The notes under the pieces were generated by a model. That model made no database searches, was not told where the DNA came from, and saw only the letters and a list, made by a program, of their open reading frames with translations. From JACJYM01 sp965230495 (GTDB taxonomy: Bacteria > Bacteroidota > Bacteroidia > Chitinophagales > Saprospiraceae): a DNA stretch of 64,000 nt. Of the stretch, positions 1-8,341 are shown piece by piece. The first letter of the stretch is position 1, and each line of letters opens with the position of its first letter. The position numbers and the translations under genes were made by a program. The stretch is from assembly GCA_965230495.1 (NCBI GenBank), contig OZ246004.1, forward strand, positions 2,728,001-2,792,000, read 5' to 3'.

Positions 1-1804
1 CTACTCCGAAACCATCACAAAGAGGTGAAGGACCATCTGCAACTAAACTGTCGCTAAGCATGCCACATAACCCATTTATTTCGTTTAGATCACATATGGC
101 AAAAGCATTGTGACAGGAATCAACCATATAGGGTCCTAGCTCGTTTCCCACTTTTCTAAAGCCAAAATCAACTAACAAATGTACTCCTTCTTCCAGATTG
201 AGAATTGCAGATCTAATATTTCCTTCTTGATCTTCAAACCCATTATTATCGTTGTCATTGTTGATGTTGGCATCAACATAATTTTCTTCAATTTGTGCAT
301 CATCAAGAAAATCATTAACCGATACATCATGTGTCGGAATCAGTACAATGTAGCACCCATCTTCCAAATCTTTAAACTCATATCCCAATTCTCCGTCGGT
401 TATATATTGTTCTAAAATCATTGTATCCTCCTTACCATCACAGTTTTCATCTTCAAATAGCTGAATCAAAACTTGCTCAATATTATCCTCACCATCATCC
501 TTTTCAAAAGTTCCATTGTTATTGTATTCATACCACAACACTCCGGAGATACTATTGAGAGAATTAGGCATTCTTTGTATCTCCCAGAACGGTCCTAATT
601 GTTTCCTATGCAGAGAACACTCACCTATTGGATCTTCCCAACATCCTAGTGTCCCATCGTTAAACACCTCCATTCCTAACTGCAGATTAGGTTTACCTAA
701 AACTTGCTCAAGTTCAATCTCCGATTTTACCTTCATGCTGAAATTCCATGTAATGGGAGCTTGCGTCGTCCCCACTCCCCAACCTTCTCCCGGAGAACAA
801 TCATTTGCACAACCCGCACTACCTCCATTGGATATCCAAAAATACCCGCTTGGCAATACATCACCTGCAGACAAACCATTTGAAGAGCAAGGACACGATT
901 CGCTCATAATATTACATAAAACAAGCTTTCCATTTGTGTCTGTATATGTACATAAATTAAAAACCTCTTCTTGAATCACAGGTGCACAATCACCATTTAT
1001 TGGATTCCAAGTGGCAGGAACGCTATCTCTTACAACAGGTAAGCTTTCCTCAAAATCTAATGAAGATATTTCCCAACCATTACCAAAGTGAGGTATAAAT
1101 CCGATTAGCCAGTCCACTCCTTCGTCATTACCATTATACAGAAATTCTACCTGAACATCTAACATTTCTCCAGGGTAAAATGGACCTTCTAAAGGTTCAT
1201 TATTTTCTCTCCCGACTATTTGGGCAATGAAAGTAGGGTCAGAAGAAGCATTAAAATTATCACCAACGCAAAAATCCAGATGACGAGTTGTGAAAGCACA
1301 TATATTAAACGAATCAGTGTCTATCAAGTCCGTGCTGGTAACTGCTATATAATACTCCAATATTTTATTTCCTTTAGTGTCTTTTATGATAGGCGTTTGA
1401 TGAGAAAAAACGGAATAATCTTCATCACTGCAAGGAGACGTATTTTGAGCATTAATAACTTCCAGATTATTACATTGTCCAGTGAATACAGCCCAGATTG
1501 GTAGCCACTGCCCTTCTGTTATAACTTCTGTATATAAGTATTCTGCTTGCGTATCAATTTCAATTTTGTACCAAACAGTCTGATAGTTATTAAAGTCGCA
1601 TAAAACAATGCTTTCAGATGATGCATTCTCAAAACAACCTGCTATACAGACTTTATCAATATCATTTGACGTAGAGGTATTTACTTCTAACGTTTGTATA
1701 TCAGATATCAATTCGCACCTATCGGAGATAATACATTGTCCTAATAATGAACATTGAAGTAATAAAAAAATACTTGACAGGATAAAAGCATATTTTTTAT
1801 TCAT
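1..1804 (-). CDS. Secreted protein with SdrD-B/CNA-B-like domain (C-terminus cut off by window edge)
   Basis: Reading the minus strand from the ATG at 1804 gives about 601 codons without a stop down to base 1, so the C-terminus lies outside the window. Residues 1-23 form a signal peptide (MNKKYAFILSSIFLLLQCSL...GQC). Many cysteines follow, which suggests a disulphide-rich extracellular protein. Around residues 425-565 there is a typical SdrD-B/CNA-B pattern: SGVLWYEYNNNGTFEKDD, then VLIQLFEDENCDG, DGCYIVLIP, and later a stretch ending in LLVDFGF. In this family such Ig-like modules act as stalks in surface proteins. A T9SS sorting domain would be expected at the missing end. Plus-strand open frames at 179-1504 are antisense shadows. 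The exact function is unknown. Confidence 0.8.
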   Translation of the reverse strand, partial: MNKKYAFILSSIFLLLQCSLLGQCIISDRCELISDIQTLEVNTSTSNDIDKVCIAGCFENASSESIVLCDFNNYQTVWYKIEIDTQAEYLYTEVITEGQWLPIWAVFTGQCNNLEVINAQNTSPCSDEDYSVFSHQTPIIKDTKGNKILEYYIAVTSTDLIDTDSFNICAFTTRHLDFCVGDNFNASSDPTFIAQIVGRENNEPLEGPFYPGEMLDVQVEFLYNGNDEGVDWLIGFIPHFGNGWEISSLDFEESLPVVRDSVPATWNPINGDCAPVIQEEVFNLCTYTDTNGKLVLCNIMSESCPCSSNGLSAGDVLPSGYFWISNGGSAGCANDCSPGEGWGVGTTQAPITWNFSMKVKSEIELEQVLGKPNLQLGMEVFNDGTLGCWEDPIGECSLHRKQLGPFWEIQRMPNSLNSISGVLWYEYNNNGTFEKDDGEDNIEQVLIQLFEDENCDGKEDTMILEQYITDGELGYEFKDLEDGCYIVLIPTHDVSVNDFLDDAQIEENYVDANINNDNDNNGFEDQEGNIRSAILNLEEGVHLLVDFGFRKVGNELGPYMVDSCHNAFAICDLNEINGLCGMLSDSLVADGPSPLCDGFGV

Positions 1805-1902
1805 GATGACAGAGTTTAAAGTTGTTTATTCACTTTGACTAAAAGCACAAGTACCTTTAATATCTCATAAAGGAACTCAACGCTGCGTTATATGAAAACT
1901 TT

Positions 1903-3159
1903 TTATTCTTCTCCCGGTAACTCCAATTGTCTTATCGGTTGAATGGAATTCCCTGCTATTCCCTTTATCGAGCTATACATGTCAATAGTATTATTAACGA
2001 CCTTCTCTATTTGTTTTTCACGCTTTTTCCAAATGCTTTGCATCGCTCTCTTCTCTTTATCTAAATCTTCTTTCATACTTGTAAATCCTTCAACAATTCC
2101 TGTTACTTGATTTTTGAATTCATCACCTGTTAAAAAATGATAGAGCAATTCCATTTTATCCGCTTTGTTGACGCTTGAAGATTTTGAAAAATGTGTTTTT
2201 ATTATCATCTGTCGTAACACATAGATTAAAGGAATAATTTCTTCAAACTTACATACCCAAACACCGTTAACTTCGCCAAATTGTTCCATTCCCTTTGGCA
2301 TAGTCTGAGTAATTAACAGAGCTATATCGGCCCCTGCCTGCCTCATATCATCCTTTAATTTTTGAATCCAATCAGTAGAGAAGGCCTTTGTTCTTTTGCT
2401 TTCAATTATTATAGAACCACATTCTTGAAACATTTCATTTTTAACATGTTGAATAACATCAGCACCTCTTATACCTTTGCCAACTTCTGATATTGTGTCA
2501 AAAGGAAACTCCATCTTTAGCAATTGTTCAATGATTAATTCCTGCACCTCTCCTTGTAGTTGCATTGACCCTTGCTCTGACTTACGCTTCATTTCTTCGA
2601 TCAATTTTTTCTGATCTTCCAGTTGCTTATCTTTTTCCTTTAGTCTCATTTCCATTCTCATGGCTTCTCGTTTTACGATCGCTTCTTCATATTCTTTTCT
2701 TTCCTTAAGTACTCTTCTCTCAAACTCTAACTCCATATTCTGCTTCTCTTCGGTTATTTTTCTTTTAAGTTTCTCTAACTCTATTTCCTTCGATTTGTAC
2801 CTTGTTAAAATTTCCGATTTCTCCTTAAGTTCTTCCTGTTGTGATTTTATCTGAAGTTCAAATTCTTCTCTTAGTTTAGTATTCAGTTGTTCTTTAATAG
2901 ACTTTTGCAGCTGTTCTTTTTCCCTATTAAGCCTATCTTGAAATATCTCATTCTGTTTTTTTACTTTTTCTTCAAATTCCTTTTGTTTCGAATCAAAAGC
3001 TTTTTGGCGAGATAACATTTCTTCTTCCAGTTTGGCTTTTTCCCTTGCCATTTGCGACTTATACTGTGTTTCTAGTCGTGAGGATATCGCCTTTTCTATA
3101 TTTATAGTCGTTCCACAACTTGGACAATCTATTGTATTCTGTGTATTCATTTCACCCAT
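1903..3159 (-). CDS. DUF2130 family protein, coiled coil with PD-(D/E)XK-like nuclease domain
   Basis: A 418-residue protein. A CPSC zinc-ribbon half-site lies at residues 12-15 and a long charged coiled coil runs from about 25 to 200. The DUF2130 domain spans about 200-345. It carries the order E205, D234 (RGADVIQ) and E253-S-K255 (IIIESKR), which fits a PD-(D/E)XK nuclease core, followed by WIQKLKDDMRQAGADIALLIT and MPKGM, both typical of DUF2130. The family is uncharacterised; a nucleic-acid-cutting role is inferred from the motif. It is the last gene of a minus-strand run with xseA (37-bp gap) and the outer-membrane protein at 4468. Linkage to an exonuclease subunit supports a DNA-processing role. 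An in-frame ATG at 3150 is an alternative start. Confidence 0.85.
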   Translation of the reverse strand: MGEMNTQNTIDCPSCGTTINIEKAISSRLETQYKSQMAREKAKLEEEMLSRQKAFDSKQKEFEEKVKKQNEIFQDRLNREKEQLQKSIKEQLNTKLREEFELQIKSQQEELKEKSEILTRYKSKEIELEKLKRKITEEKQNMELEFERRVLKERKEYEEAIVKREAMRMEMRLKEKDKQLEDQKKLIEEMKRKSEQGSMQLQGEVQELIIEQLLKMEFPFDTISEVGKGIRGADVIQHVKNEMFQECGSIIIESKRTKAFSTDWIQKLKDDMRQAGADIALLITQTMPKGMEQFGEVNGVWVCKFEEIIPLIYVLRQMIIKTHFSKSSSVNKADKMELLYHFLTGDEFKNQVTGIVEGFTSMKEDLDKEKRAMQSIWKKREKQIEKVVNNTIDMYSSIKGIAGNSIQPIRQLELPGEE

Positions 3160-3196
3160 TTGTTTCTCTATATTCTTAGTAATTTAGCAGAATTGC

Positions 3197-4435
3197 CTAG
3201 GATTTTGATGTCATTTCTATTTCCATAATTCCATCATTGAATTCCAATTCAAGTTTTCCTTTTTTTAGGTTTTTTTTGGTCTCCACATATTTATCCCTTT
3301 GCCTGACCATAACAAATCCTCTTTTCAAAGTATTTCTTGGATGAAGAAACTCAATGAGTTTTTCTTTGTTTTTCAATTCTTTTTTCGCCCATTCAATAAT
3401 GGATTTACTCCTAATGTTCAATCTCTCTGCTTTATTGTCAACTCCTATTTTTTCCAGTCTTATTCTTTCTAAAGGGGTTGCTCTAAGTTGATAAATCAAA
3501 CTATCCAAAACTCGATGCTGTTGTTCTAATACGCTATTAGTCTTATAGATTAACTGATTCCAAACGTCTAATAATTTAGATTCGAATCCCAGATTATGTT
3601 CTATCAAAAAATCAGCTACCGCTGTAGGAGTTTTTATAGAGGTATGTGCAGTCAAATCGGCAACCGTATTATCTATCTCATGACCAATACCCGTTAAAAC
3701 AGGTATTGGAAAAGTAGCTATCTTATACCCTATATTATAGTTGTCAAAAGAAGATAAGTCCAACTTACTTCCTCCTCCTCTTATAATTATTACTACGTCA
3801 AACTCATCTTTCCTTTCCTCTATTTGCTGAAGAGCACTCACAATACCTGATTCTGTATTTCGTCCTTGCATGGGTGATTCGAAAAGAGTCATTTCAAAAA
3901 TATATTGATATAGATTGTTTTCAATATGGTTAATAAAATCTTTGTAACCCGCTGCTGTTTCTGCACTAATAATTGCTACTTTTTGCAGAACTATTGGCAG
4001 TACTAACTGTTCGTTTTTATGTATTTCTCCACTTTTGTTCAATCTCTCAATGATCTTTTGCCGATGCATTTCAAGTTGACCTATTGTATACGCCGGATCA
4101 ATATCTTCGACTATTAACTTCATCCCATAGCGTTCGTTAAAGTCTACTCTTACTTTGAGCAAGACATGTGTACCCGATTTCAAAAGAGAAGGCAGTAATT
4201 CTCCTACCTTGTTTTTGATAAACAAATATGACTTATACCAAATTGCGGCCGAAATTTGAGCTTTTACCACATTTGTATCTTCATCCTGTTCAATAAGCTC
4301 TAGGTATACATTTCCTCTGGACTCCGACACATTCATAATCTCCGCATTAATCCAAATAGGTTCGGGAAAATTGAGTGCCATCACCCGATTGATATACTCA
4401 TTTAACTGGTATAAACTGTAAGTTTGCTTGGCCAT
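3197..4435 (-). CDS. xseA: Exodeoxyribonuclease VII large subunit
   Basis: A 412-residue protein matching XseA throughout. An N-terminal OB-fold (residues 1-110, with WINAEIMNVSESRGNVYLELIE) binds single-stranded DNA. The catalytic Exonuc_VII_L domain contains VAIISAETAAGYKDF, VVIIIRGGGSKLDLSSFD and PVLTGIGHEIDNTVADL, followed by the helical C-terminus and a late KRGFVMV motif. With XseB it degrades single-stranded DNA to oligonucleotides in the cytoplasm. The small subunit gene is not adjacent: it sits at 41173 on the opposite strand. The gene lies 32 bp after the outer-membrane protein gene and 37 bp before the DUF2130 gene, so the three are probably cotranscribed. Confidence 0.95.
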   Translation of the reverse strand: MAKQTYSLYQLNEYINRVMALNFPEPIWINAEIMNVSESRGNVYLELIEQDEDTNVVKAQISAAIWYKSYLFIKNKVGELLPSLLKSGTHVLLKVRVDFNERYGMKLIVEDIDPAYTIGQLEMHRQKIIERLNKSGEIHKNEQLVLPIVLQKVAIISAETAAGYKDFINHIENNLYQYIFEMTLFESPMQGRNTESGIVSALQQIEERKDEFDVVIIIRGGGSKLDLSSFDNYNIGYKIATFPIPVLTGIGHEIDNTVADLTAHTSIKTPTAVADFLIEHNLGFESKLLDVWNQLIYKTNSVLEQQHRVLDSLIYQLRATPLERIRLEKIGVDNKAERLNIRSKSIIEWAKKELKNKEKLIEFLHPRNTLKRGFVMVRQRDKYVETKKNLKKGKLELEFNDGIMEIEMTSKS

Positions 4436-4467
4436 AGGACAAAAATAAGAATACTATGATAGTATTT

Positions 4468-7400
4468 TTAGAAACTTGCTTTCACCTGTGCTCTAGCCAC
4501 ATGAATAACCGGAGAAACTCCCGTTTTTCTTCCTTCGTAATTAAGGTTCAAATCTAAAGATGTCGACAATCTCTTTGTGAAATTGATCCTCCAAAGAAAA
4601 TTATTTCCGTTCCTCAGTCCTTCTAGCATATCATATTCGATTGCTGAATTCGCCTCTCCTTTATCATCATACTTGACATTTACGTAACTCATAGAAAAAT
4701 CAAGGCTCATTTTATTGGTAGATCTTCTACTTATCTCAATCATAAACTCGTTACTTATTGCCGATTCTTGATTCCCGATTTTCTGATTTCTTTCTGAGTA
4801 ATCATAAGACGTTATAAATCGCAATTGACTACTTGGCCTAAAACTAAGCATTGGCGATAAGCTATAGTAATCTATTATAAAATTTCTATCCTCGAGCAAC
4901 TGTGAGTCATACGTTTTCTCTCCGAAAATAAATTCTGTTCTCAAATCTACCTTTCTTATAAGATTGATTCTGAGTTTTGCACTTCTTTCCAAAACGTTTC
5001 TAGTTTCTAACCCATTTATTAAATTGGTTCTCCCCTCGTTTCTTCTTTCTGAAAATTCAAGATCATAGGCGACTTCGCCCCTATTGATAAAAAAGGTATT
5101 CAATATTTGAGAACTAAATACTGTAAGATCGGGGTCACTCGTAGAAAAATCAAATGGTTGAAGAGCTGTATCCTCTCCTTCATTTTCCTTCTTTTTATTA
5201 AGTCTAAAGGATGATGATATTGCCACCTTTGACAGCAATTTCATCCATTTGGGAGGCCTCTTAACTTTTGACATTAGTCGTCGAGGTTCCCATCTCAAGG
5301 ATTGATTAAATGTAAGCTGATCTGTGATAACGTATTCGTTATTAAAAAGTGAGAGTCGAATAAAGTTAGATTGTGGATTAGATGGATCAAACCTAAAATC
5401 CGCTACATTAAGATTAGCAATTGTATCCGGATCTCCATTAACATAAATGTAATCTCCCTGTCCACTTTCCACCTTCTCAAAGTAATACTCCAATTTTGGC
5501 TCTTGTCCGGACCCGAGGCTATAGTTAGTTGATCCAATAACAGATCCTTTCCATAGGTTCATTGACATATTTAATTGTCCTAGAAGTGTTTTTTTAGATT
5601 TTTCATTTGCTGCCAACTCCTGATTTAATACTTTGAAGTTTCTGCTTAACAGTGTCCAATCCATCTTGATATATTTACTCGAATTTAAGCTATTCGATAC
5701 TTCGTATTCATCAGATTGGAGAGTTTGACTAAGACTATTATTCTGAGGATTAAAATAATGATCATTTCTTCGATTAATAGAAAATCTAAAATTGTTTTGC
5801 CGGGTGATATCAGTACTATATCCAAATTTAAATAAGTCGTAAGATCTGCTCCCTTCCCTTAAAACACCTATCTCATTAAAAAGCTCATTTTTTTCTCTCT
5901 CAAAATAGAAGCTTACCTTGCTTTTTGCTAGAAAATCAATCCCTTGCTCTACTAGTAAATACGGTCTCACAAATCGTGTCGAGGAATTGGTCTCCTCCGT
6001 ATTTAAAACATTGTAATTCCCCTCTAGCTTAAAATCCTTATGCTTAGCTGTCAATGTTAAAACATGCTTGGTACCCTCATAGATATTCTCTCTATCAAAA
6101 GAGCTATAATTATATCCTAAAGTATTTTTATTATTGAAAATTAATTCTGTTGATGCAATTGTTAAAAGCTCATCTCTAGACTCACTGTTATTACTGATAT
6201 TCCAGTCTCTTACAAATTCTGCATTTCGATATGGGTTTAAAAAATTGAAGTCTGCCTGCTTATACTCCACCAAACCTGTAAATTTTGCTCTCCATCTTGC
6301 AAGAGAATCGAAATTAAACTCTTGCGTCAGTCCTCCATAAAACCCCAAAGCTTTATTATCATCATTTCCTATGTCTGAAAAGCGATTCAAATCGAAATTT
6401 GACATAGATAATTCTCCAAAGAATTCACCTCTTTTATTAAACCTATGTTTGGCACCAAAAGAAGTCATTTGTCTCTTTTCCGGGGGCACCAATCTTATTA
6501 TGGGTTGAAAACTACCATTGCCCATTCCTACATACTTATACACTCTCCCATTAACTAATGACTCCTCGTCAATTTCGTAAGACCCTTCTCCTTCACCAAC
6601 TATAGAAAATGTAGCTGTGTAAAGTGCACTATCAGGATTAGTAGAATAAATCAAAATGTACTCATTGGGGTCTTGGGGAAAATCTTCGTTTTCAATCCTT
6701 TTGTATTTTACAATATTTGCGGGTTGATTTTCATCAATTACACGGATGCCTGATCTTGCAGCCGAATTAATATTATCCCCAGCAGCCATTAGATTTGCTA
6801 TATCGCTGGAGTCTAATTCAATTTGATTAGTGGTTGTCTTACTATCCTGTTCATTATAGAAATTGATATAGAATGTTGAATTCTTATTTTGATATTGAGT
6901 GTTTAAGGTATACTGGGCTCTTTGATAATTTAAGTCAGTATATTCAAATTCTACGATTACTCTGGAGTCCTGTCTTATCGACCTATTGGGAGTAAAGGAT
7001 AGTTCTCCTCGATTGTAATCAATCACATAATCGTAATCAAATCCTCTCTTCAGTAAAATTCCATTAAAGTAAACCTTTTCTGTCCCTGAAAGAACTTGAA
7101 AAAAAATTTCACCATTATTGCCTCTTAGTTTATATGGTCCTTGATTCCCTTCTCTGGTCTCAAGATTTTGTCTTGCGAACTTACCTCTTGATATGGCAAT
7201 ATTAGCTGATGTTTTCCAAAAAGTTGTGTCATCTCCTATCGTTGTCTCACCGTTTAAGCCTTTTAATTTTTTAAAATAATTTTGAAAATAACCTATTGGC
7301 CTTCGCAACTCGTAGTCACCTGCAATAAGGGACGTCTTTTCTTTCCCAACTTTAATAAATACTCGATCAAACTCCTGAATAAGCTGTGTATTTCCCTCGG

Positions 7401-7950
7401 GTTGAATAGGTATATTATCATCAGAAATGGCTGCTACTATATCTAATCCTCCACCCATTTTTCCGTTCAACTGTAGATCAAAATTAGAGTTAAGTACTAA
7501 GCTCTGAGCATTTCCCACGCTAAATCCTCTTGTAAAGCTACCAGAGTAATTCAGATCCTTCTCCCCAATGATTTTCTCAGTCTCGAAGTCAGGAATAAGA
7601 TCTGCCCCTATGTAAATTATTCTTTCTTTTTCCTCTAGTAATGTGGTATCCAAAGAGTAGACTCTCTTTTCGAAATTTTCGTTAAAAGACCTGTAACTTA
7701 CCTGTACGGTTTCTCCTTTCAATGCTGTACATACCTTCTCGTCAAGAAGGATTTTAGTATTCATTACCAATATCTCCCTTATTGTTTTTCTGTTGTGAAT
7801 AACTTCTACGGTCTCTGGAATAATGGTAAGAGAATCGTTAATAAGAAGGCATGAATCTACTCTGATCTGTAGTTTATGAACCTGCGAAAATGCACTTTTG
7901 CAAACAAAGAATAAAAGAATGATAAAAAAGTATTTTACTAGTCGCTTCAC
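4468..7950 (-). CDS. Large outer-membrane beta-barrel protein of unknown function
   Basis: An 1160-residue protein with a signal peptide (residues 1-22, ending FSQ). Residues 120-350 hold a soluble part with FTRGFSVGNAQSLVLNSNFD and DDNIPIQPEGNTQLIQEFD, a pattern I associate with SprA-like and related Bacteroidota outer-membrane proteins. The remainder shows alternating beta strands of a large barrel, ending in a C-terminal Phe (VKASF) as expected for BAM substrates. At 1160 residues it is about half the length of SprA, so it is not SprA itself. It heads the run OMP-xseA-DUF2130. The substrate or partner is not evident. The call to an outer-membrane barrel is secure; any link to type IX secretion is inference. 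Confidence 0.75.
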   Translation of the reverse strand: MKRLVKYFFIILLFFVCKSAFSQVHKLQIRVDSCLLINDSLTIIPETVEVIHNRKTIREILVMNTKILLDEKVCTALKGETVQVSYRSFNENFEKRVYSLDTTLLEEKERIIYIGADLIPDFETEKIIGEKDLNYSGSFTRGFSVGNAQSLVLNSNFDLQLNGKMGGGLDIVAAISDDNIPIQPEGNTQLIQEFDRVFIKVGKEKTSLIAGDYELRRPIGYFQNYFKKLKGLNGETTIGDDTTFWKTSANIAISRGKFARQNLETREGNQGPYKLRGNNGEIFFQVLSGTEKVYFNGILLKRGFDYDYVIDYNRGELSFTPNRSIRQDSRVIVEFEYTDLNYQRAQYTLNTQYQNKNSTFYINFYNEQDSKTTTNQIELDSSDIANLMAAGDNINSAARSGIRVIDENQPANIVKYKRIENEDFPQDPNEYILIYSTNPDSALYTATFSIVGEGEGSYEIDEESLVNGRVYKYVGMGNGSFQPIIRLVPPEKRQMTSFGAKHRFNKRGEFFGELSMSNFDLNRFSDIGNDDNKALGFYGGLTQEFNFDSLARWRAKFTGLVEYKQADFNFLNPYRNAEFVRDWNISNNSESRDELLTIASTELIFNNKNTLGYNYSSFDRENIYEGTKHVLTLTAKHKDFKLEGNYNVLNTEETNSSTRFVRPYLLVEQGIDFLAKSKVSFYFEREKNELFNEIGVLREGSRSYDLFKFGYSTDITRQNNFRFSINRRNDHYFNPQNNSLSQTLQSDEYEVSNSLNSSKYIKMDWTLLSRNFKVLNQELAANEKSKKTLLGQLNMSMNLWKGSVIGSTNYSLGSGQEPKLEYYFEKVESGQGDYIYVNGDPDTIANLNVADFRFDPSNPQSNFIRLSLFNNEYVITDQLTFNQSLRWEPRRLMSKVKRPPKWMKLLSKVAISSSFRLNKKKENEGEDTALQPFDFSTSDPDLTVFSSQILNTFFINRGEVAYDLEFSERRNEGRTNLINGLETRNVLERSAKLRINLIRKVDLRTEFIFGEKTYDSQLLEDRNFIIDYYSLSPMLSFRPSSQLRFITSYDYSERNQKIGNQESAISNEFMIEISRRSTNKMSLDFSMSYVNVKYDDKGEANSAIEYDMLEGLRNGNNFLWRINFTKRLSTSLDLNLNYEGRKTGVSPVIHVARAQVKASF

Positions 7951-8273
7951 AATTAGGAAAGAAACGATTTAGGGGTAAAAAAAATTTCAATTTTCATAAT
8001 AAAGTCAGATTTTTTAGCCTTTCACTACAATTTTGAAAAATTATTAAAATAATAATTTACAATATTTTATATATTATATTTTTATTTAATATATTTGTTC
8101 TTCGATATATGTATTTATTGATTGGGAAGTTTCTAATTGATTGAAAATATATTTTTTAAACATTTCAATTTTAATAATACCTGTTTAAAAGGTCCAAAAC
8201 CGAACACCTTAAGTGACAAAAGTAATAATAGTTACATACTTAGTTTTTATGTAAAAAAATTGGATCAAATGAC

Positions 8274-8281
8274 TATATTTG
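8274..8281 (+). promoter_or_regulatory. Promoter -7 element for the peroxidase gene, in a 391-bp gap
   Basis: TATATTTG matches the Bacteroidota TAnnTTTG element and lies about 60 bp before the ATG at 8342. A second TATATTTG is at 8090-8097. The rest of 7951-8341 is very AT-rich, and I see no gene in it; the 60-codon open frame from 8137 has no recognisable features. Confidence 0.5.
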
Positions 8282-8341
8282 CAAGGATTTTGGAAGGAAT
8301 AGTATTTCGATCCCGATGACTATTTAATTGTGATGAATTAT

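Noticed and set aside
179..1504. Plus-strand open frames of 78-152 codons
   Set aside because: They lie antisense to the long open minus-strand frame (1-1804) with signal peptide and a recognisable SdrD-B-like domain.
8137..8319. 60-codon plus-strand frame before the peroxidase gene
   Set aside because: Very AT-rich, no family features, and it contains the likely promoter of the next gene.
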